From Rhodophyticola sp017644125 (GTDB lineage: Bacteria > Pseudomonadota > Alphaproteobacteria > Rhodobacterales > Rhodobacteraceae), in the NCBI RefSeq assembly GCF_042140125.1, contig NZ_CP159473.1: a stretch of DNA of 64,000 nucleotides. One strand, written 5' to 3'. The translations under genes were made by a program, and so were the position numbers. The notes beneath the pieces were generated by a model. It searched no databases, had not been told where the DNA came from, and saw nothing but the letters and a program-made list of their open reading frames with translations. Numbering within the stretch: position 1 is the stretch's first letter; each line of letters opens with the position of its first letter. Below are positions 8,801 through 17,669 of the stretch, in pieces.

Positions 8801-10099
8801 ATGCGCGCCCGCCTGCTTGGTATCGGTTTTCTGGCTCCCGCACTTGTCGCGGTGTCGTTGTTCTTCCTGCTGCCGGTCCTGCTGACCGCGGTATTCTCCT
8901 TCACGAACATGTCCACCTCCACGGGCATCAGCGGCGGCGAGTACCTGATCATTGAAACCGATCTGCGCGACCTGCCCGCGCAGGGCGTAAGCGCGGAGAC
9001 CGTCACGCAGCTTGGCGAGGCGGGATACGCGATTACCGAGGTCGGGCTGGCGCGCATGGCCGCCGCGTTCGGCGAAGACCGTGCACAGGAGTTGCGCGAG
9101 GATTACCTTGGCGACACGTTCGAGGCGCGCCGCGATCTGGAGCGCCTGCTGCGCGATTTGGACGACAATCCGATCCGCAACACCCGCGAGCGCAAGGCCG
9201 CCGCCGACCTTTTCGCCGTCACGATCGTCGGCGAGAGATACGACACCGAAACCGCGTTTCGCGACGCCCTTTCGGACACGGGCATAAACTCTGCGGATCA
9301 CGACGCGCTTGTCACCGCGGCCTATACCGGCTGGATCTGGACCAGCGACAACTTCTCGCTTCTTTTCGAGCTGCCTTCGACCCTGCGCTATGCGCTGAAC
9401 ACGGCGTTCTATGTTGTCTGCACGCTGGCGTTCAACATCACCTTCGGCCTCTTTCTGGCGATCTCGACCTTCTACCTGCCGCTGAAGCTTGCGAATGTCT
9501 TCCGCTCGATCTGGTTCCTGCCCCGCATTCTGCCGCCGGTCATGTATGTGCTGATGTGGAACTGGTTCACCTGGGATAACGGTTTCATTGCCACGGTCAC
9601 CGGCTGGTTCGGCGTCCCGCAGCAGAACTGGATGATGCAGACCCCGACCCACGCCTGGACCGTGATCATCCTGATCAACGGCTTCGTCGGTGCGTCGCTC
9701 GGGATGATTCTGTTTTCCTCGGCGATCAAGGCGATCCCGCTTCCGATGCTCTATGCCTCCGAGGTGGATGGTGCGAACCGCTGGCAGCAGGTGCGCTACA
9801 TCATCCTGCCGCAGATGCGCTGGCCGATCCTGTTCCTGACATCGTACCAGACGCTCAGCCTGCTCACCTCTTTCGAATACATCCTGCTTGCCACCGATGG
9901 CGGGCCGGGGAGCACGACCGAAGTCTGGGCGCTCGCCGCGTATCACACGGCGCTCAGCAATTACGGGGGCAATCTGCAATACGGGCTTGGCGCCGCCTTT
10001 GCGCTGATCCTGGTGGTGATCGGCATCGTTCTGTCGGCGCTCTACCTTCGCTTTTTCAACTTCAGGGAACTGGTCGCCAAGCCGAGGATCGAACAATGA
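8801..10099 (+). CDS. sugar-type ABC transporter permease (CUT1, MalF/UgpA-like)
   Basis: 432 residues. A first transmembrane helix near residues 5-28 (LAPALVAVSLFFLLPVLLTAVF) is followed by a large soluble insert of roughly 130 residues, then the permease core. The core contains the cytoplasmic EAA-type loop ASEVDGANRWQQVRYIILPQMRWPI. A periplasmic insert after helix 1 is also found in MalF. The stop overlaps the next permease start (ATGA). It is part of an importer operon with a LacI repressor; the substrate is not visible from sequence. Confidence 0.9.
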   Translation: MRARLLGIGFLAPALVAVSLFFLLPVLLTAVFSFTNMSTSTGISGGEYLIIETDLRDLPAQGVSAETVTQLGEAGYAITEVGLARMAAAFGEDRAQELREDYLGDTFEARRDLERLLRDLDDNPIRNTRERKAAADLFAVTIVGERYDTETAFRDALSDTGINSADHDALVTAAYTGWIWTSDNFSLLFELPSTLRYALNTAFYVVCTLAFNITFGLFLAISTFYLPLKLANVFRSIWFLPRILPPVMYVLMWNWFTWDNGFIATVTGWFGVPQQNWMMQTPTHAWTVIILINGFVGASLGMILFSSAIKAIPLPMLYASEVDGANRWQQVRYIILPQMRWPILFLTSYQTLSLLTSFEYILLATDGGPGSTTEVWALAAYHTALSNYGGNLQYGLGAAFALILVVIGIVLSALYLRFFNFRELVAKPRIEQ

Positions 10100-10923
10100 C
10101 GGGACATGCACGCATCTGGCATCTTGTGGCGATCCTCGGCATTTTCTCTCTGCCGCTGATCATCATGTATGTGTTCCAGGTTGTCGAAAGCGTCGCCGCG
10201 CCCGCGCCGGGCTCGTTGATCCCGGGCGAGCTGGACCTGCAGAACTGGCGCTTTCTATGTGGCAGTATCGACAGCGGTCGCCCCTCCATCTGGCGGGTCA
10301 CGCTGAACACGTTCCTCTTTGCCAGCATCACCTCCTTTCTTGTCTGTGCGCTGTCGCTGACGGCGGGCTATGCCCTGTCGCGTCTGAACCTGCCCGCCCG
10401 GCCCCTGTTTCTGGGGGGGCTGATCATCCTGCATGCCTTCCCGACCGTCACCCTGATCATCGCGATTTTCATCATCCTGCAGATCATGGGGCTTTATGAC
10501 ACGCTTCTGGGGATCATTCTGGTGAAGGCGGCGCTGGAACTGCCCTTCGGCATCTGGATCATGAAGGGCTTCTACGACACCGTGCCGTGGGAGATCGAGA
10601 TGGCGGGCGTGCAGGATGGCGCAAGCCGGCTGCGCGTCTGGTGGGAACTGGTCCTGCCGCAGATCAAACCGGGCCTCTCGGCGCTCCTGATCATCTCCTT
10701 CCTTGCGGCGTGGTCGGAATTCGTGCTGCCGCTGGTTCTGGCGCCGGGCTCGGGGGCGCAGGTTCTGGCGACCTACATGAACGCCGTGATCAACGACGAC
10801 ACCAACCAGGATTTCGGCCTCTTCAAGGCGGTCGGCATGTTCTATTCGCTGCCGGTGATCCTGGTCTACCTGCTGTTCCAGAAACAGCTCATGAACATTT
10901 ACGGCGGAGGTACGAAGGGCTGA
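10096..10923 (+). CDS. sugar-type ABC transporter permease (CUT1, MalG/UgpE-like)
   Basis: A 275-residue membrane protein with six predicted helices and the EAA loop EMAGVQDGASRLRVWWELVLPQIKPG before the last two helices. It is the second half of the permease heterodimer with the preceding gene, from which it starts by a 4-base overlap. Its TGA overlaps the ATPase ATG by one base. Confidence 0.9.
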   Translation: MTGHARIWHLVAILGIFSLPLIIMYVFQVVESVAAPAPGSLIPGELDLQNWRFLCGSIDSGRPSIWRVTLNTFLFASITSFLVCALSLTAGYALSRLNLPARPLFLGGLIILHAFPTVTLIIAIFIILQIMGLYDTLLGIILVKAALELPFGIWIMKGFYDTVPWEIEMAGVQDGASRLRVWWELVLPQIKPGLSALLIISFLAAWSEFVLPLVLAPGSGAQVLATYMNAVINDDTNQDFGLFKAVGMFYSLPVILVYLLFQKQLMNIYGGGTKG

Positions 10924-11966
10924 TGGATCTCAGGCTGAGCAAATTCACCAAACGCTTCGGCGATGTGACGGTGATCGACAAGATGGACCTGACCGTCCGA
11001 AGCGGCGAGATGATGGCGCTTCTGGGCCCGTCGGGCTGCGGAAAATCCACGACGCTGTTTGCGATCTGCGGCATTCACAAGATGGATGGCGGCACGCTCC
11101 ATTTCGGGGAGGATGAGGTGACACGGTTGCCCGCGCAACAGCGCCCGGTCGGTGTCGTGTTCCAGAACTACGCGCTCTACCCGCACATGACCGTCGCCCA
11201 GAACATCGCCTTTCCCTTGCGGGTTCAGCGCAAGACCAGATCCGAGATCACCGATGAGGTGGGCCGGATGGCGGAGCTCGTGCAGATCTCGAACCTGCTG
11301 GACCGGCGCCCGGCGCAACTGTCGGGCGGGCAGCAGCAGCGCGTGGCGCTGGCCCGCGCGATGGTGCGCAAACCCGATGTTCTGCTGCTTGACGAACCGC
11401 TTGCCAATCTCGACGCCAAGCTGCGGCTTGAAATGCGATCCGAGATCCGGCGCATCCAGCGCGAAACCGGGATCACCGCGATCCTCGTCACCCACGATCA
11501 GGTGGAGGCGATGTCGATGTGTGACCGGATCGCGCTGATGAAGGACGGGGGGATCGTGCAGCTTGATACGCCGATGGGGATGTATAGCGACCCGGCGGAC
11601 AAGTTCGTGGCGGGTTTTCTGGGCAATCCGCCCATCTCCTTCGTGCAGGCGCAATCGGGTGACAGCCTCGATCTGGGGCACGGGCTCCGGATCGCGCGGC
11701 CGGACGGGTTGCAGGCCAGGGGCGAGATCACGCTTGGCATCCGGCCTGAACATGTCGGCCCCCAATTCGGCACCGGGCTGGAGGGCGAGGTGGTCTTTGT
11801 CGAGCCGCAGGGCAGGGAGGAGCTGGTCGATATCCGCCTTGCCTCCGGCGCGGAATTGCGCGCGATCCTGCCTTCGGGCACCGGGCATGCGCTTGGCCAG
11901 CGGGTCGATTGGGGGGTCGATGCCAAACGCATACTTGCATTCTCATCGGAAGGCGCGCGCCTGTGA
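10923..11966 (+). CDS. ABC transporter ATP-binding protein (MalK/UgpC-like)
   Basis: 347 residues: Walker A GPSGCGKST, Q-loop VVFQNYALYPHMTV, signature LSGGQQQRVALARAM, Walker B VLLLDEPLANLD, H-loop LVTHDQVEAM. A C-terminal OB-type regulatory domain follows (LGIRPEHVGP). This is the CUT1 ATPase form with the TOBE domain. The start ATGGATCTC is set by TGATG overlap with the permease; its end overlaps the GTG start of the GDPD gene. Confidence 0.93.
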   Translation: MDLRLSKFTKRFGDVTVIDKMDLTVRSGEMMALLGPSGCGKSTTLFAICGIHKMDGGTLHFGEDEVTRLPAQQRPVGVVFQNYALYPHMTVAQNIAFPLRVQRKTRSEITDEVGRMAELVQISNLLDRRPAQLSGGQQQRVALARAMVRKPDVLLLDEPLANLDAKLRLEMRSEIRRIQRETGITAILVTHDQVEAMSMCDRIALMKDGGIVQLDTPMGMYSDPADKFVAGFLGNPPISFVQAQSGDSLDLGHGLRIARPDGLQARGEITLGIRPEHVGPQFGTGLEGEVVFVEPQGREELVDIRLASGAELRAILPSGTGHALGQRVDWGVDAKRILAFSSEGARL

Positions 11967-13378
11967 TCGACCAGCCACTGCCGCCGCGACCCTATGCGAT
12001 CGCGCATCGCGGCGCCTCCGCCTATTCGCCGGACAACACGCTTGCGGCGTTCCGTAAGGCCGCGGAGCTTGGCGCCGATATGTGGGAGGTAGATATTCGA
12101 ATGACGGCGGATGGCGCGATTGTGGCCTTCCACGATCCGGCACTGGCCGATGGCCGCGCTATTGCCGATGTGACACTGGCCGAATTGCGCAAAGCCAAAC
12201 CCGATTGCCCGCTTCTTACGGATGTTCTGGCGCTGGCGGCGGAAACCGGCGCGGGTATCTACGCCGATATCAAGGACATCAATGCCAGCCTGCCCACGCT
12301 GGCCGGGCTGAAGACCCACGAGATCGACCTTGCCATTCTGGGCGCCTTCGACACCGATGTGACCGATCTGCTGCGCCATGCCGGTTGCCCCTATCCGATT
12401 GCAGCGCTGGTGCCGCTTGGGGCCGATCCGCACGATCATGCGCCGCGCGCGGATATCATCCACCTGTGCTGGGAACGGATGGAGCGCCCGCAGGATACCC
12501 TGACCGAGAGCTTCTTTCGGCGTGCCTTTGCGGATGGTCAGCGGGTGGTCCTCTGGCATGAGGAAGACCCGGTGCGCATGGCCGCGATCCGCACCCGTCC
12601 GGTCACCGGTATCTGCTCGGACATGCCCGAACTGGTGAACCCGTTTCGCCCGCCCGCCACATGGCCGGTGGAGGTCGTGTGCCATCGCGGGGCCAACAGG
12701 ATCGCCCCGGAAAACACCCTGCCGGCCGTGGAATGCGCGCTGGCCGCCGGCTTTTCCCATGCGGAGGTCGATCTGCACCTCACGACCGACGGCAGGATCG
12801 TCGTGATCCATGACCCGACGCTGGATCGCACGACCTCCGGCACCGGTCCGGTCCCGGCGATGACGCTGGCGGAGCTGCGGGCGCTGGATGCGGGGGGTTG
12901 GTTCGACCCGTTTTTTGCCGGCACGCGGATACCGACCCTGCAAGAGGTGCTGGCGGTCGCGCTGAAACATGACGGGCAGCTTTATCTGGAGCTCAAATCG
13001 GCCCCGCCTGCGCCGGTCTGGGATCAGGTGACCCAGGCCGGGCTGCAGGAGCGGGTGTTCTTCTGGTCCTTCAACCGTGATTTTCTGCGCAACCTGCGGT
13101 CGCTCGCGCCGACCGCGCGGATCATGGCACGTCGGCAGGATTACCCGGACCTGCAAGCCGCCATTGACGATTATGGCGCCGATCTGATCGAATTCCTGCC
13201 GGGTGACGATCCGCTGGAGGTCGCGGCACTCCGGGGGGGTCGTATCCGCAGCATGGTCGCCTACATGGAAAAGACGCCCGATATCTTCGATCGGATCATC
13301 GCGATGCGCCCCGATATGGTCAATCTGGACGATCCCTTCGCCTTTCGGCAGCACCTTGCGGCATGTGACATTTCATGA
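11963..13378 (+). CDS. glycerophosphodiester phosphodiesterase-family protein with two tandem GDPD domains
   Basis: 471 residues made of two GDPD-like units. The C-unit (from about residue 238) keeps all landmarks: HRGA, APENT, HAEVDLHLTTDG, IHDPTLDRTTSG and the late LELKS. The N-unit (from about residue 12) has HRGA, WEVDIRMTADG and FHDPAL. However, it carries SPDNT instead of PENT and YADIKD where the family has an E-x-K, so it may be a weak or inactive copy. No signal peptide is visible, so it acts in the cytoplasm on an imported phosphodiester. The GTG start overlaps the ATPase stop (GTGA). Substrate is inferred as a glycerophosphodiester. Confidence 0.85.
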   Translation: MIDQPLPPRPYAIAHRGASAYSPDNTLAAFRKAAELGADMWEVDIRMTADGAIVAFHDPALADGRAIADVTLAELRKAKPDCPLLTDVLALAAETGAGIYADIKDINASLPTLAGLKTHEIDLAILGAFDTDVTDLLRHAGCPYPIAALVPLGADPHDHAPRADIIHLCWERMERPQDTLTESFFRRAFADGQRVVLWHEEDPVRMAAIRTRPVTGICSDMPELVNPFRPPATWPVEVVCHRGANRIAPENTLPAVECALAAGFSHAEVDLHLTTDGRIVVIHDPTLDRTTSGTGPVPAMTLAELRALDAGGWFDPFFAGTRIPTLQEVLAVALKHDGQLYLELKSAPPAPVWDQVTQAGLQERVFFWSFNRDFLRNLRSLAPTARIMARRQDYPDLQAAIDDYGADLIEFLPGDDPLEVAALRGGRIRSMVAYMEKTPDIFDRIIAMRPDMVNLDDPFAFRQHLAACDIS

Positions 13379-14391
13379 CCGACGGCCCGAAACGCAAACC
13401 CACCTCCTTCGATGTCGCCCGGCTGGCCGGGGTGTCGCGCTCGGCGGTCTCCCGGGCCTATACGCCCGGGGCCCATATCGCCGAGGCGACGCGCCAGAAA
13501 GTTCACGCCGCCGCCACCGAACTGGGCTACCGGGTCAATTCGCTGGCACGCGGTCTGCAAGGCCAGCATTCCGGGATCGTGGGTCTGGTCGCGTCGCGGC
13601 TGGACACACCGCTCCGGTCGCGGCAGGTGCGCCTTCTGGGGCAGTCCCTCATCCGGGAAGGGTTCCGGCCGATGCTGCTCACGGCCGAAAAACCGGACGA
13701 GGTGGGCGGGCTGATCGACGGGCTTCTCGGCTATAGCGTGGCCGGAATGATCGTGACCTCGGACACGCCGCCAAGCGCCCTGATCGAGGATTGCGGCCGC
13801 CTTGGCCTGCCGGTGGTGCTGATCAACCGGGCGGGCAAGACAAGCTGGGGCGACAGGATCGTCGCCGACAGTGAAACCAGCGGCAAACTGGTCTTCGACA
13901 TGCTCCGATCCTCGGGTGCGGCCAATCTGGCCTGTCTTGCGCCGAGGGTAGAAACCTTCTCCGTCGCCGGGCGCATCCGCACATTCATGGCCCGTGCCGA
14001 GGCTGCCGGGGTGCCCTGCAGGATGCTGCTGGCCGACGACCCGGCCTATGGCAGTGCGCGGGCCGCGCTGAAGGCGCAATCGGCGGCGCTGGAGGGGGTC
14101 GACGGGCTCTTTTGCGCGACGGATCTGATGGCGATGGGCGCGCTGGATGCGCTGCGCTTCGACCTTGGCTGCGCCGTGCCCGACGAGATCCAGCTTGTCG
14201 GCTTTGACGATATCGAACAAGCCGGATGGGCCGCGTATGATCTGTCGACCGTCCATCAGGATCTGGAAGAGCAGGCCGCGCTGGCGATGCGGCTGCTGAA
14301 GGAACGCGCCGCCGATATCGACATGGCGCCGCGCACCGTAACCCAGACCCTTGTGCCGGTCTATCGGGGAACCACCAGACATGACCGTTGA
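13375..14391 (+). CDS. LacI family transcriptional regulator
   Basis: 338 residues. The N-terminal HTH is FDVARLAGVSRSAVSRAYTPGAHIAEATRQKVHAAATELGY (written here only as a landmark at residues 12-52), with the hinge helix VNSLARGL. A periplasmic-binding-protein type effector domain follows. It starts by a 4-base overlap with the GDPD stop. It probably represses the importer operon via the palindrome at 7330-7343. Effector unknown. Confidence 0.93.
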   Translation: MTDGPKRKPTSFDVARLAGVSRSAVSRAYTPGAHIAEATRQKVHAAATELGYRVNSLARGLQGQHSGIVGLVASRLDTPLRSRQVRLLGQSLIREGFRPMLLTAEKPDEVGGLIDGLLGYSVAGMIVTSDTPPSALIEDCGRLGLPVVLINRAGKTSWGDRIVADSETSGKLVFDMLRSSGAANLACLAPRVETFSVAGRIRTFMARAEAAGVPCRMLLADDPAYGSARAALKAQSAALEGVDGLFCATDLMAMGALDALRFDLGCAVPDEIQLVGFDDIEQAGWAAYDLSTVHQDLEEQAALAMRLLKERAADIDMAPRTVTQTLVPVYRGTTRHDR

Positions 14392-15163
14392 TCGCCTGGC
14401 GCTCGCCGTTTCGCTCGCCGACGAAGCCGCGGCCCTTGCGCGGTCCCTCCGGTCCGACCCGGAACGGCTCGACATCACCGAAAAGGGGCCGATGGATCTG
14501 GTTACCGCCGCCGATCACGCCGTGGAGGCGCTGGTTCGGAACCGGCTGGCCGAAACCGATCCCGCCGCCTCCGTCCTGGGCGAGGAAGAGGGGCGGACGG
14601 GTGCGGGCCGGGCCTGCTGGATCGTCGATCCGATCGACGGGACGGTGAATTTCGCCCGTGGCACGCCGGACTGGGCGATCTCCATCGCCTACTTCGACGG
14701 GGAGGCGCTGACCGCAGGGGTCATCCACGCTCCGGATCTGGGCCTGACCGCCGCGGCCGCGCGCGGGGGCAAGGCCCGTCTGAACGGGGTCGAAATCCGC
14801 CTTGATGCGGCGCGCACCATGGGCCCGATCGTGGCTCTGGGATACTCCGCGCGCGGATCGCTTCCCGACTATCTGGCCCGGATCGAGGCGCTTTTGGCCG
14901 ATGGTATCGAGCACCGCCGCCACGGGGCCGCGACCATTGGGTTTCTCGGGGTTCTGGCGGGGTGGTTCGATGCCTATCATGAGCCGATGCTCAACATCTG
15001 GGATGCGGCGGCGGGCCTTGTGCTGATAGAGGCCGCGGGCGGCCTCGTGCATCATGATCCGCTCGCGTCCTTTCTGGAGCGGCCTTCCGAGGTGCTGGCG
15101 GAAACCGGCCAGATCGCCGGCTTGCGCAGCCTCCTATCGCTTGAGGCTTCCGGGCGGCGCTGA
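14381..15163 (+). CDS. inositol monophosphatase family protein
   Basis: 260 residues with the Li-sensitive phosphatase signature: metal ligands in the VLGEEEGR segment, then WIVDPIDGTVNFARGTPDWAIS, and the C-terminal WDAAAGLVLIEAAGG. It begins 11 bases inside the LacI gene. Members hydrolyse inositol-1-phosphate, other sugar phosphates, or 3'-phosphoadenosine phosphate. Next to a GDPD gene in one import operon, the most economical guess is dephosphorylation of a released phospho-polyol. This is inference. Confidence 0.9.
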   Translation: MTVDRLALAVSLADEAAALARSLRSDPERLDITEKGPMDLVTAADHAVEALVRNRLAETDPAASVLGEEEGRTGAGRACWIVDPIDGTVNFARGTPDWAISIAYFDGEALTAGVIHAPDLGLTAAAARGGKARLNGVEIRLDAARTMGPIVALGYSARGSLPDYLARIEALLADGIEHRRHGAATIGFLGVLAGWFDAYHEPMLNIWDAAAGLVLIEAAGGLVHHDPLASFLERPSEVLAETGQIAGLRSLLSLEASGRR

Positions 15164-15268
15164 GGAGCTGCCCGCGGGTCGCCACGAGAGAAACCCCATC
15201 CCCCAAACAGTCATGGATCGGCGCCGGGCGCGGCCGCTCCGAAGCTGCACCGCCGGCGGGAGAGCGAT

Positions 15269-15294
15269 GGAACTTTCCGGGCCTTGGAAACGTT
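15269..15294 (+). promoter_or_regulatory. EcfG-type promoter for the 15.3-17.4 kb stress cluster
   Basis: GGAAC at 15269-15273 and CGTT at 15291-15294 with a 17-base spacer match the EcfG consensus. The site is 31 bases before the start of the first small gene at 15325. Confidence 0.75.
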
Positions 15295-15324
15295 TCATCC
15301 CTGACGAACGGATCGGAGAACGAC

Positions 15325-15510
15325 ATGAGCGCCCCAGACACAGACGTCCAGAAACAGGCGAAGCGTCACCGCGGCGCTCTTTTCGGAATTGCCGGGGTCG
15401 TCGTGTTCGCGGGGTTGCTCTTTCTTCTCTTCCTGACGGTGGCGACGGACCCGGACGAGACTGGCTTCGGCGCGGAGACCGATGCGCCCGCGACCGAACG
15501 GGCGCCGTGA
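15325..15510 (+). CDS. small single-pass membrane protein, stress cluster
   Basis: 61 residues: a short charged N-terminus, one hydrophobic helix (about residues 18-40, FGIAGVVVFAGLLFLLFLTV) and an acidic C-tail. GGAGAA precedes the ATG. It sits directly behind an EcfG-type promoter and before three stress-type membrane genes. No family recognised. Confidence 0.7.
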   Translation: MSAPDTDVQKQAKRHRGALFGIAGVVVFAGLLFLLFLTVATDPDETGFGAETDAPATERAP

Positions 15511-15545
15511 CGCCGACCCCGGCCAGCTCAGCATTGGAGGACCCC

Positions 15546-16058
15546 ATGACAGAGATCAAGAAAGCGAAGCAGACCGTAAAATCCAAGGCGCTTGAAGCCA
15601 AGGAGGCCGCGCAATCGCGCGCCAAATCCGCTGCCGAAGACCTCAAATCGGCGGCGTCGGCTGCCGCAGACGATGCGCGCGCGCAGGTCGAAGCCGAAGC
15701 CTCCGGCGTGAAGGCGCGGCTGGCCGACGAGATCACCGCCGTCGCCGATGGCGTCTCGCGGACTTCTGAACGCATGACGGAGGACGCGCCGCATACCGAA
15801 ACCGTCGCAGCGGTGGCACGGCAACTGGACCGGACCGCAGACGCCGTGCGCGAGGCGGATCTGGGCACGATCGCCACACGTCTGTCGAGCTTTGCCCGCC
15901 GCAACCCGGCGGCCTTCCTCGGCGGGGCGGCCATTCTCGGCATCGCGGCCGGACGCTTCCTGAAGGCCAGCAGTCCGGAGCCGGCGATGCAGAGCGATGT
16001 CCAGCCGCATCACATCCCGCAGCCCGCGCCCGCGCAACTGGGGAATGACAGCGCATGA
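15546..16058 (+). CDS. Ala/Lys-rich helical membrane-tethered protein of unknown function
   Basis: 170 residues. The first 120 are charged, alanine-rich helix (KAKQTVKSKALEAKEAAQ at the start). A short glycine/alanine membrane segment follows (FLGGAAILGIAAGRFL) and a proline-rich tail. GGAGG lies 4 bases before the ATG. The end overlaps the holin-like gene by four bases. It resembles the nutrient-deprivation-induced proteins that precede DUF1469/DUF3618 genes in alphaproteobacteria. Function unknown; a cell-envelope stress role is inferred from the promoter. Confidence 0.75.
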   Translation: MTEIKKAKQTVKSKALEAKEAAQSRAKSAAEDLKSAASAAADDARAQVEAEASGVKARLADEITAVADGVSRTSERMTEDAPHTETVAAVARQLDRTADAVREADLGTIATRLSSFARRNPAAFLGGAAILGIAAGRFLKASSPEPAMQSDVQPHHIPQPAPAQLGNDSA

Positions 16059-16456
16059 CTGACACGCCCGATACCAAGGAGTCCGGGTCGCTCATCTCTT
16101 CCGTCCTGCTGCATCTGAGCCGGCTGATCCGGAAGGAATTCGAGCTGGCGAAGGCCGAGATGAGCGAGAAGGTCAATCGCGCCGCCTTTGCGATCGGCCT
16201 GCTGGTGATCGGCGCCATCTTGTTTCTGAGTGCGCTGAACGTGCTTGCGGGGGCGGCGGTTGCCGGCCTTGTCGAGCTGGGACTGACACCCGGATGGGCG
16301 GCACTGGCCGTCGCCGGTGTGGTGCTGCTGATCGCCGCCGTGCTGGCCGCGAGGGGGATCAGCATTCTCAAGACGACCCGATTTGCCCCGACCGAAACGG
16401 TCGAGACGATCTCCAACGATTTTGCGACCCTGAAGGAGAGCATCCATGACCAATGA
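16055..16456 (+). CDS. phage-holin-like/DUF1469 family membrane protein
   Basis: 133 residues: an amphipathic N-terminus (LHLSRLIRKEFELAKAEM) and two adjacent hydrophobic helices (about 46-70 and 78-100). This is the arrangement of the putative Actinobacteriophage-holin-III-like/DUF1469 family. Despite the name these are chromosomal stress genes and there is no phage context here. It overlaps the previous gene by 4 bases and the next by 11. Confidence 0.75.
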   Translation: MTDTPDTKESGSLISSVLLHLSRLIRKEFELAKAEMSEKVNRAAFAIGLLVIGAILFLSALNVLAGAAVAGLVELGLTPGWAALAVAGVVLLIAAVLAARGISILKTTRFAPTETVETISNDFATLKESIHDQ

Positions 16457-17369
16457 GAAATCCGCCGCAGATATCGAGACCGAAATCGCGCAGGAACGCC
16501 GCGCGCTGGCCGAGAGCCTTTCGGAACTGACAGAGCAGTTTTCGCCCGAAAAGCTGGTTGAAACCGTGTCCGAGACCATCAAGACCCATGGCGGCGACGT
16601 GGCCGAAACACTGGTGCGTGGTGTGCGGGAAAACCCCGTGGCCGTGGGCCTTGTCGGCGCGGGCCTTGCCTGGCTGGTGCTGGGTGGGGCGTCCGCGACC
16701 AAGACGAAGCCGTCGCCTGCGACCTATGACACGACCCCGCGCCCCACGGCGGGCGGGTTCGCGGAAGATACGGACCCGCAGGATTTCACCGCCCGGGTCG
16801 AGGCGGCGGATGCCGCGATCAGGAAAGACCGGTTAACCGAAGAAGATCCGTCGGCATTCGAGCGTGCCCGCACCCAGGTGGCCCGCAGTGCCGCCAAAAT
16901 GCGCGAAACGCTTTATGACGGGACCGCGGAGTTGAGCGATGTGGCCCGCGCCCGGGTGATCGAGGCGCGTCAGAAGGCGATCTCCGCTCAGGCCCGGATC
17001 GAGGCGGCGGCGTCCAGAGCCTCCGCGGGCGGGCAGAAGATCTTCGCCGAGCATCCCCTGCTTGTCGGTGCGGCTGTCGCCGTTGTGGGGGCTGCGGCCG
17101 CCATGGCCCTGCCACGCACGCAAATCGAGGATGAGCAGTTCGGGGCGCATCGCGATGCGCTTCTGGCTGAGGCGGAACGGGTTTGGCACGAAGAAGTTGC
17201 GCGCGCCAAGCGCATGGGCGAGGCCGCACTGGACGAGGCAAAGACCATGGCGGCGGAGGCTGCCGAGGACTTGCCCGACGGGGAAGAGGCCGTGGCGACC
17301 GCAGAAAACAAGCTGCGCGACGCGGGCGAGCGCGTCGTGGCCCGCGCCAAGGATGCCGCGCGGCACTGA
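16446..17369 (+). CDS. DUF3618 domain protein
   Basis: 307 residues. The N-terminus IETEIAQERRALAESLSELTEQFSPEKL is the DUF3618 signature. It is followed by two Gly/Ala-rich membrane segments (about residues 66-82 and 205-222) separated by alanine-rich helix. It is the last gene of the EcfG-promoted cluster and is followed by a strong terminator. Likely inner-membrane; molecular role unknown. Confidence 0.8.
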   Translation: MTNEKSAADIETEIAQERRALAESLSELTEQFSPEKLVETVSETIKTHGGDVAETLVRGVRENPVAVGLVGAGLAWLVLGGASATKTKPSPATYDTTPRPTAGGFAEDTDPQDFTARVEAADAAIRKDRLTEEDPSAFERARTQVARSAAKMRETLYDGTAELSDVARARVIEARQKAISAQARIEAAASRASAGGQKIFAEHPLLVGAAVAVVGAAAAMALPRTQIEDEQFGAHRDALLAEAERVWHEEVARAKRMGEAALDEAKTMAAEAAEDLPDGEEAVATAENKLRDAGERVVARAKDAARH

Positions 17370-17414
17370 CCACGGCAGGTCATGCTACTGTTCTGAAATC
17401 GAAACATGTCAAAA

Positions 17415-17449
17415 CGAAAAGGGCACCGCCATCAGCGGTGCCCTTTTCG
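17415..17449. terminator. strong bidirectional Rho-independent terminator
   Basis: A perfect 15-bp stem (17415-17429 with 17435-17449) and a five-base CATCA loop, with A/T tracts on both sides of the GC-rich core. It separates the rightward DUF3618 cluster from the leftward amidoligase group, so it can stop transcription from both sides. Confidence 0.9.
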
Positions 17450-17464
17450 TGCCGAGTTGCGAAA

Positions 17465-17635
17465 TTAGCGGCGGTTCGGCTCGCTACGGTTCCGGTCATG
17501 GTCGGACAGGTCCGATCTGACTCTCGACGCCTTATCGACCCCGTCTTCCGTCTTGCGTCTGGCGGTGATCGCAATGATCGTGACGGCCACGAAGACCAGG
17601 CCGCTTGCGGTTATCAGGAGCATGTCCAAGGTCAT
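17465..17635 (-). CDS. small single-pass membrane protein, 56 residues
   Basis: Reading leftwards from ATG at 17635: MTLDMLLITASGLVFVAVTI begins the protein, giving one N-terminal transmembrane helix (about residues 5-24). A basic stop-transfer RRK and a polar C-tail ending SEPNRR follow. GGAGGG lies 8 bases upstream. An EcfG-type promoter sits 35-60 bases before it and the strong terminator follows the stop. The gene is short but has every expected signal. Function unknown. Confidence 0.65.
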   Translation of the reverse strand: MTLDMLLITASGLVFVAVTIIAITARRKTEDGVDKASRVRSDLSDHDRNRSEPNRR

Positions 17636-17669
17636 TTCAGGGCCCTCCGTTGCTTCGGATTCGAGACTA

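Noticed and set aside
11498..13354. 618-codon minus-strand frame opposite the ATPase and GDPD genes.
   Set aside because: It is an antisense shadow typical of high-GC codon structure; the sense genes have complete family motifs.
16055..16456. Holin-like gene as a sign of a prophage.
   Set aside because: The neighbours are stress genes with an EcfG-type promoter and no phage structural or lysis gene is present; the name reflects a family label only.
17380..17574. Leftward 64-codon frame across the terminator.
   Set aside because: It would run through a strong hairpin and lacks an RBS; the 56-codon frame at 17465-17635 fits all signals.
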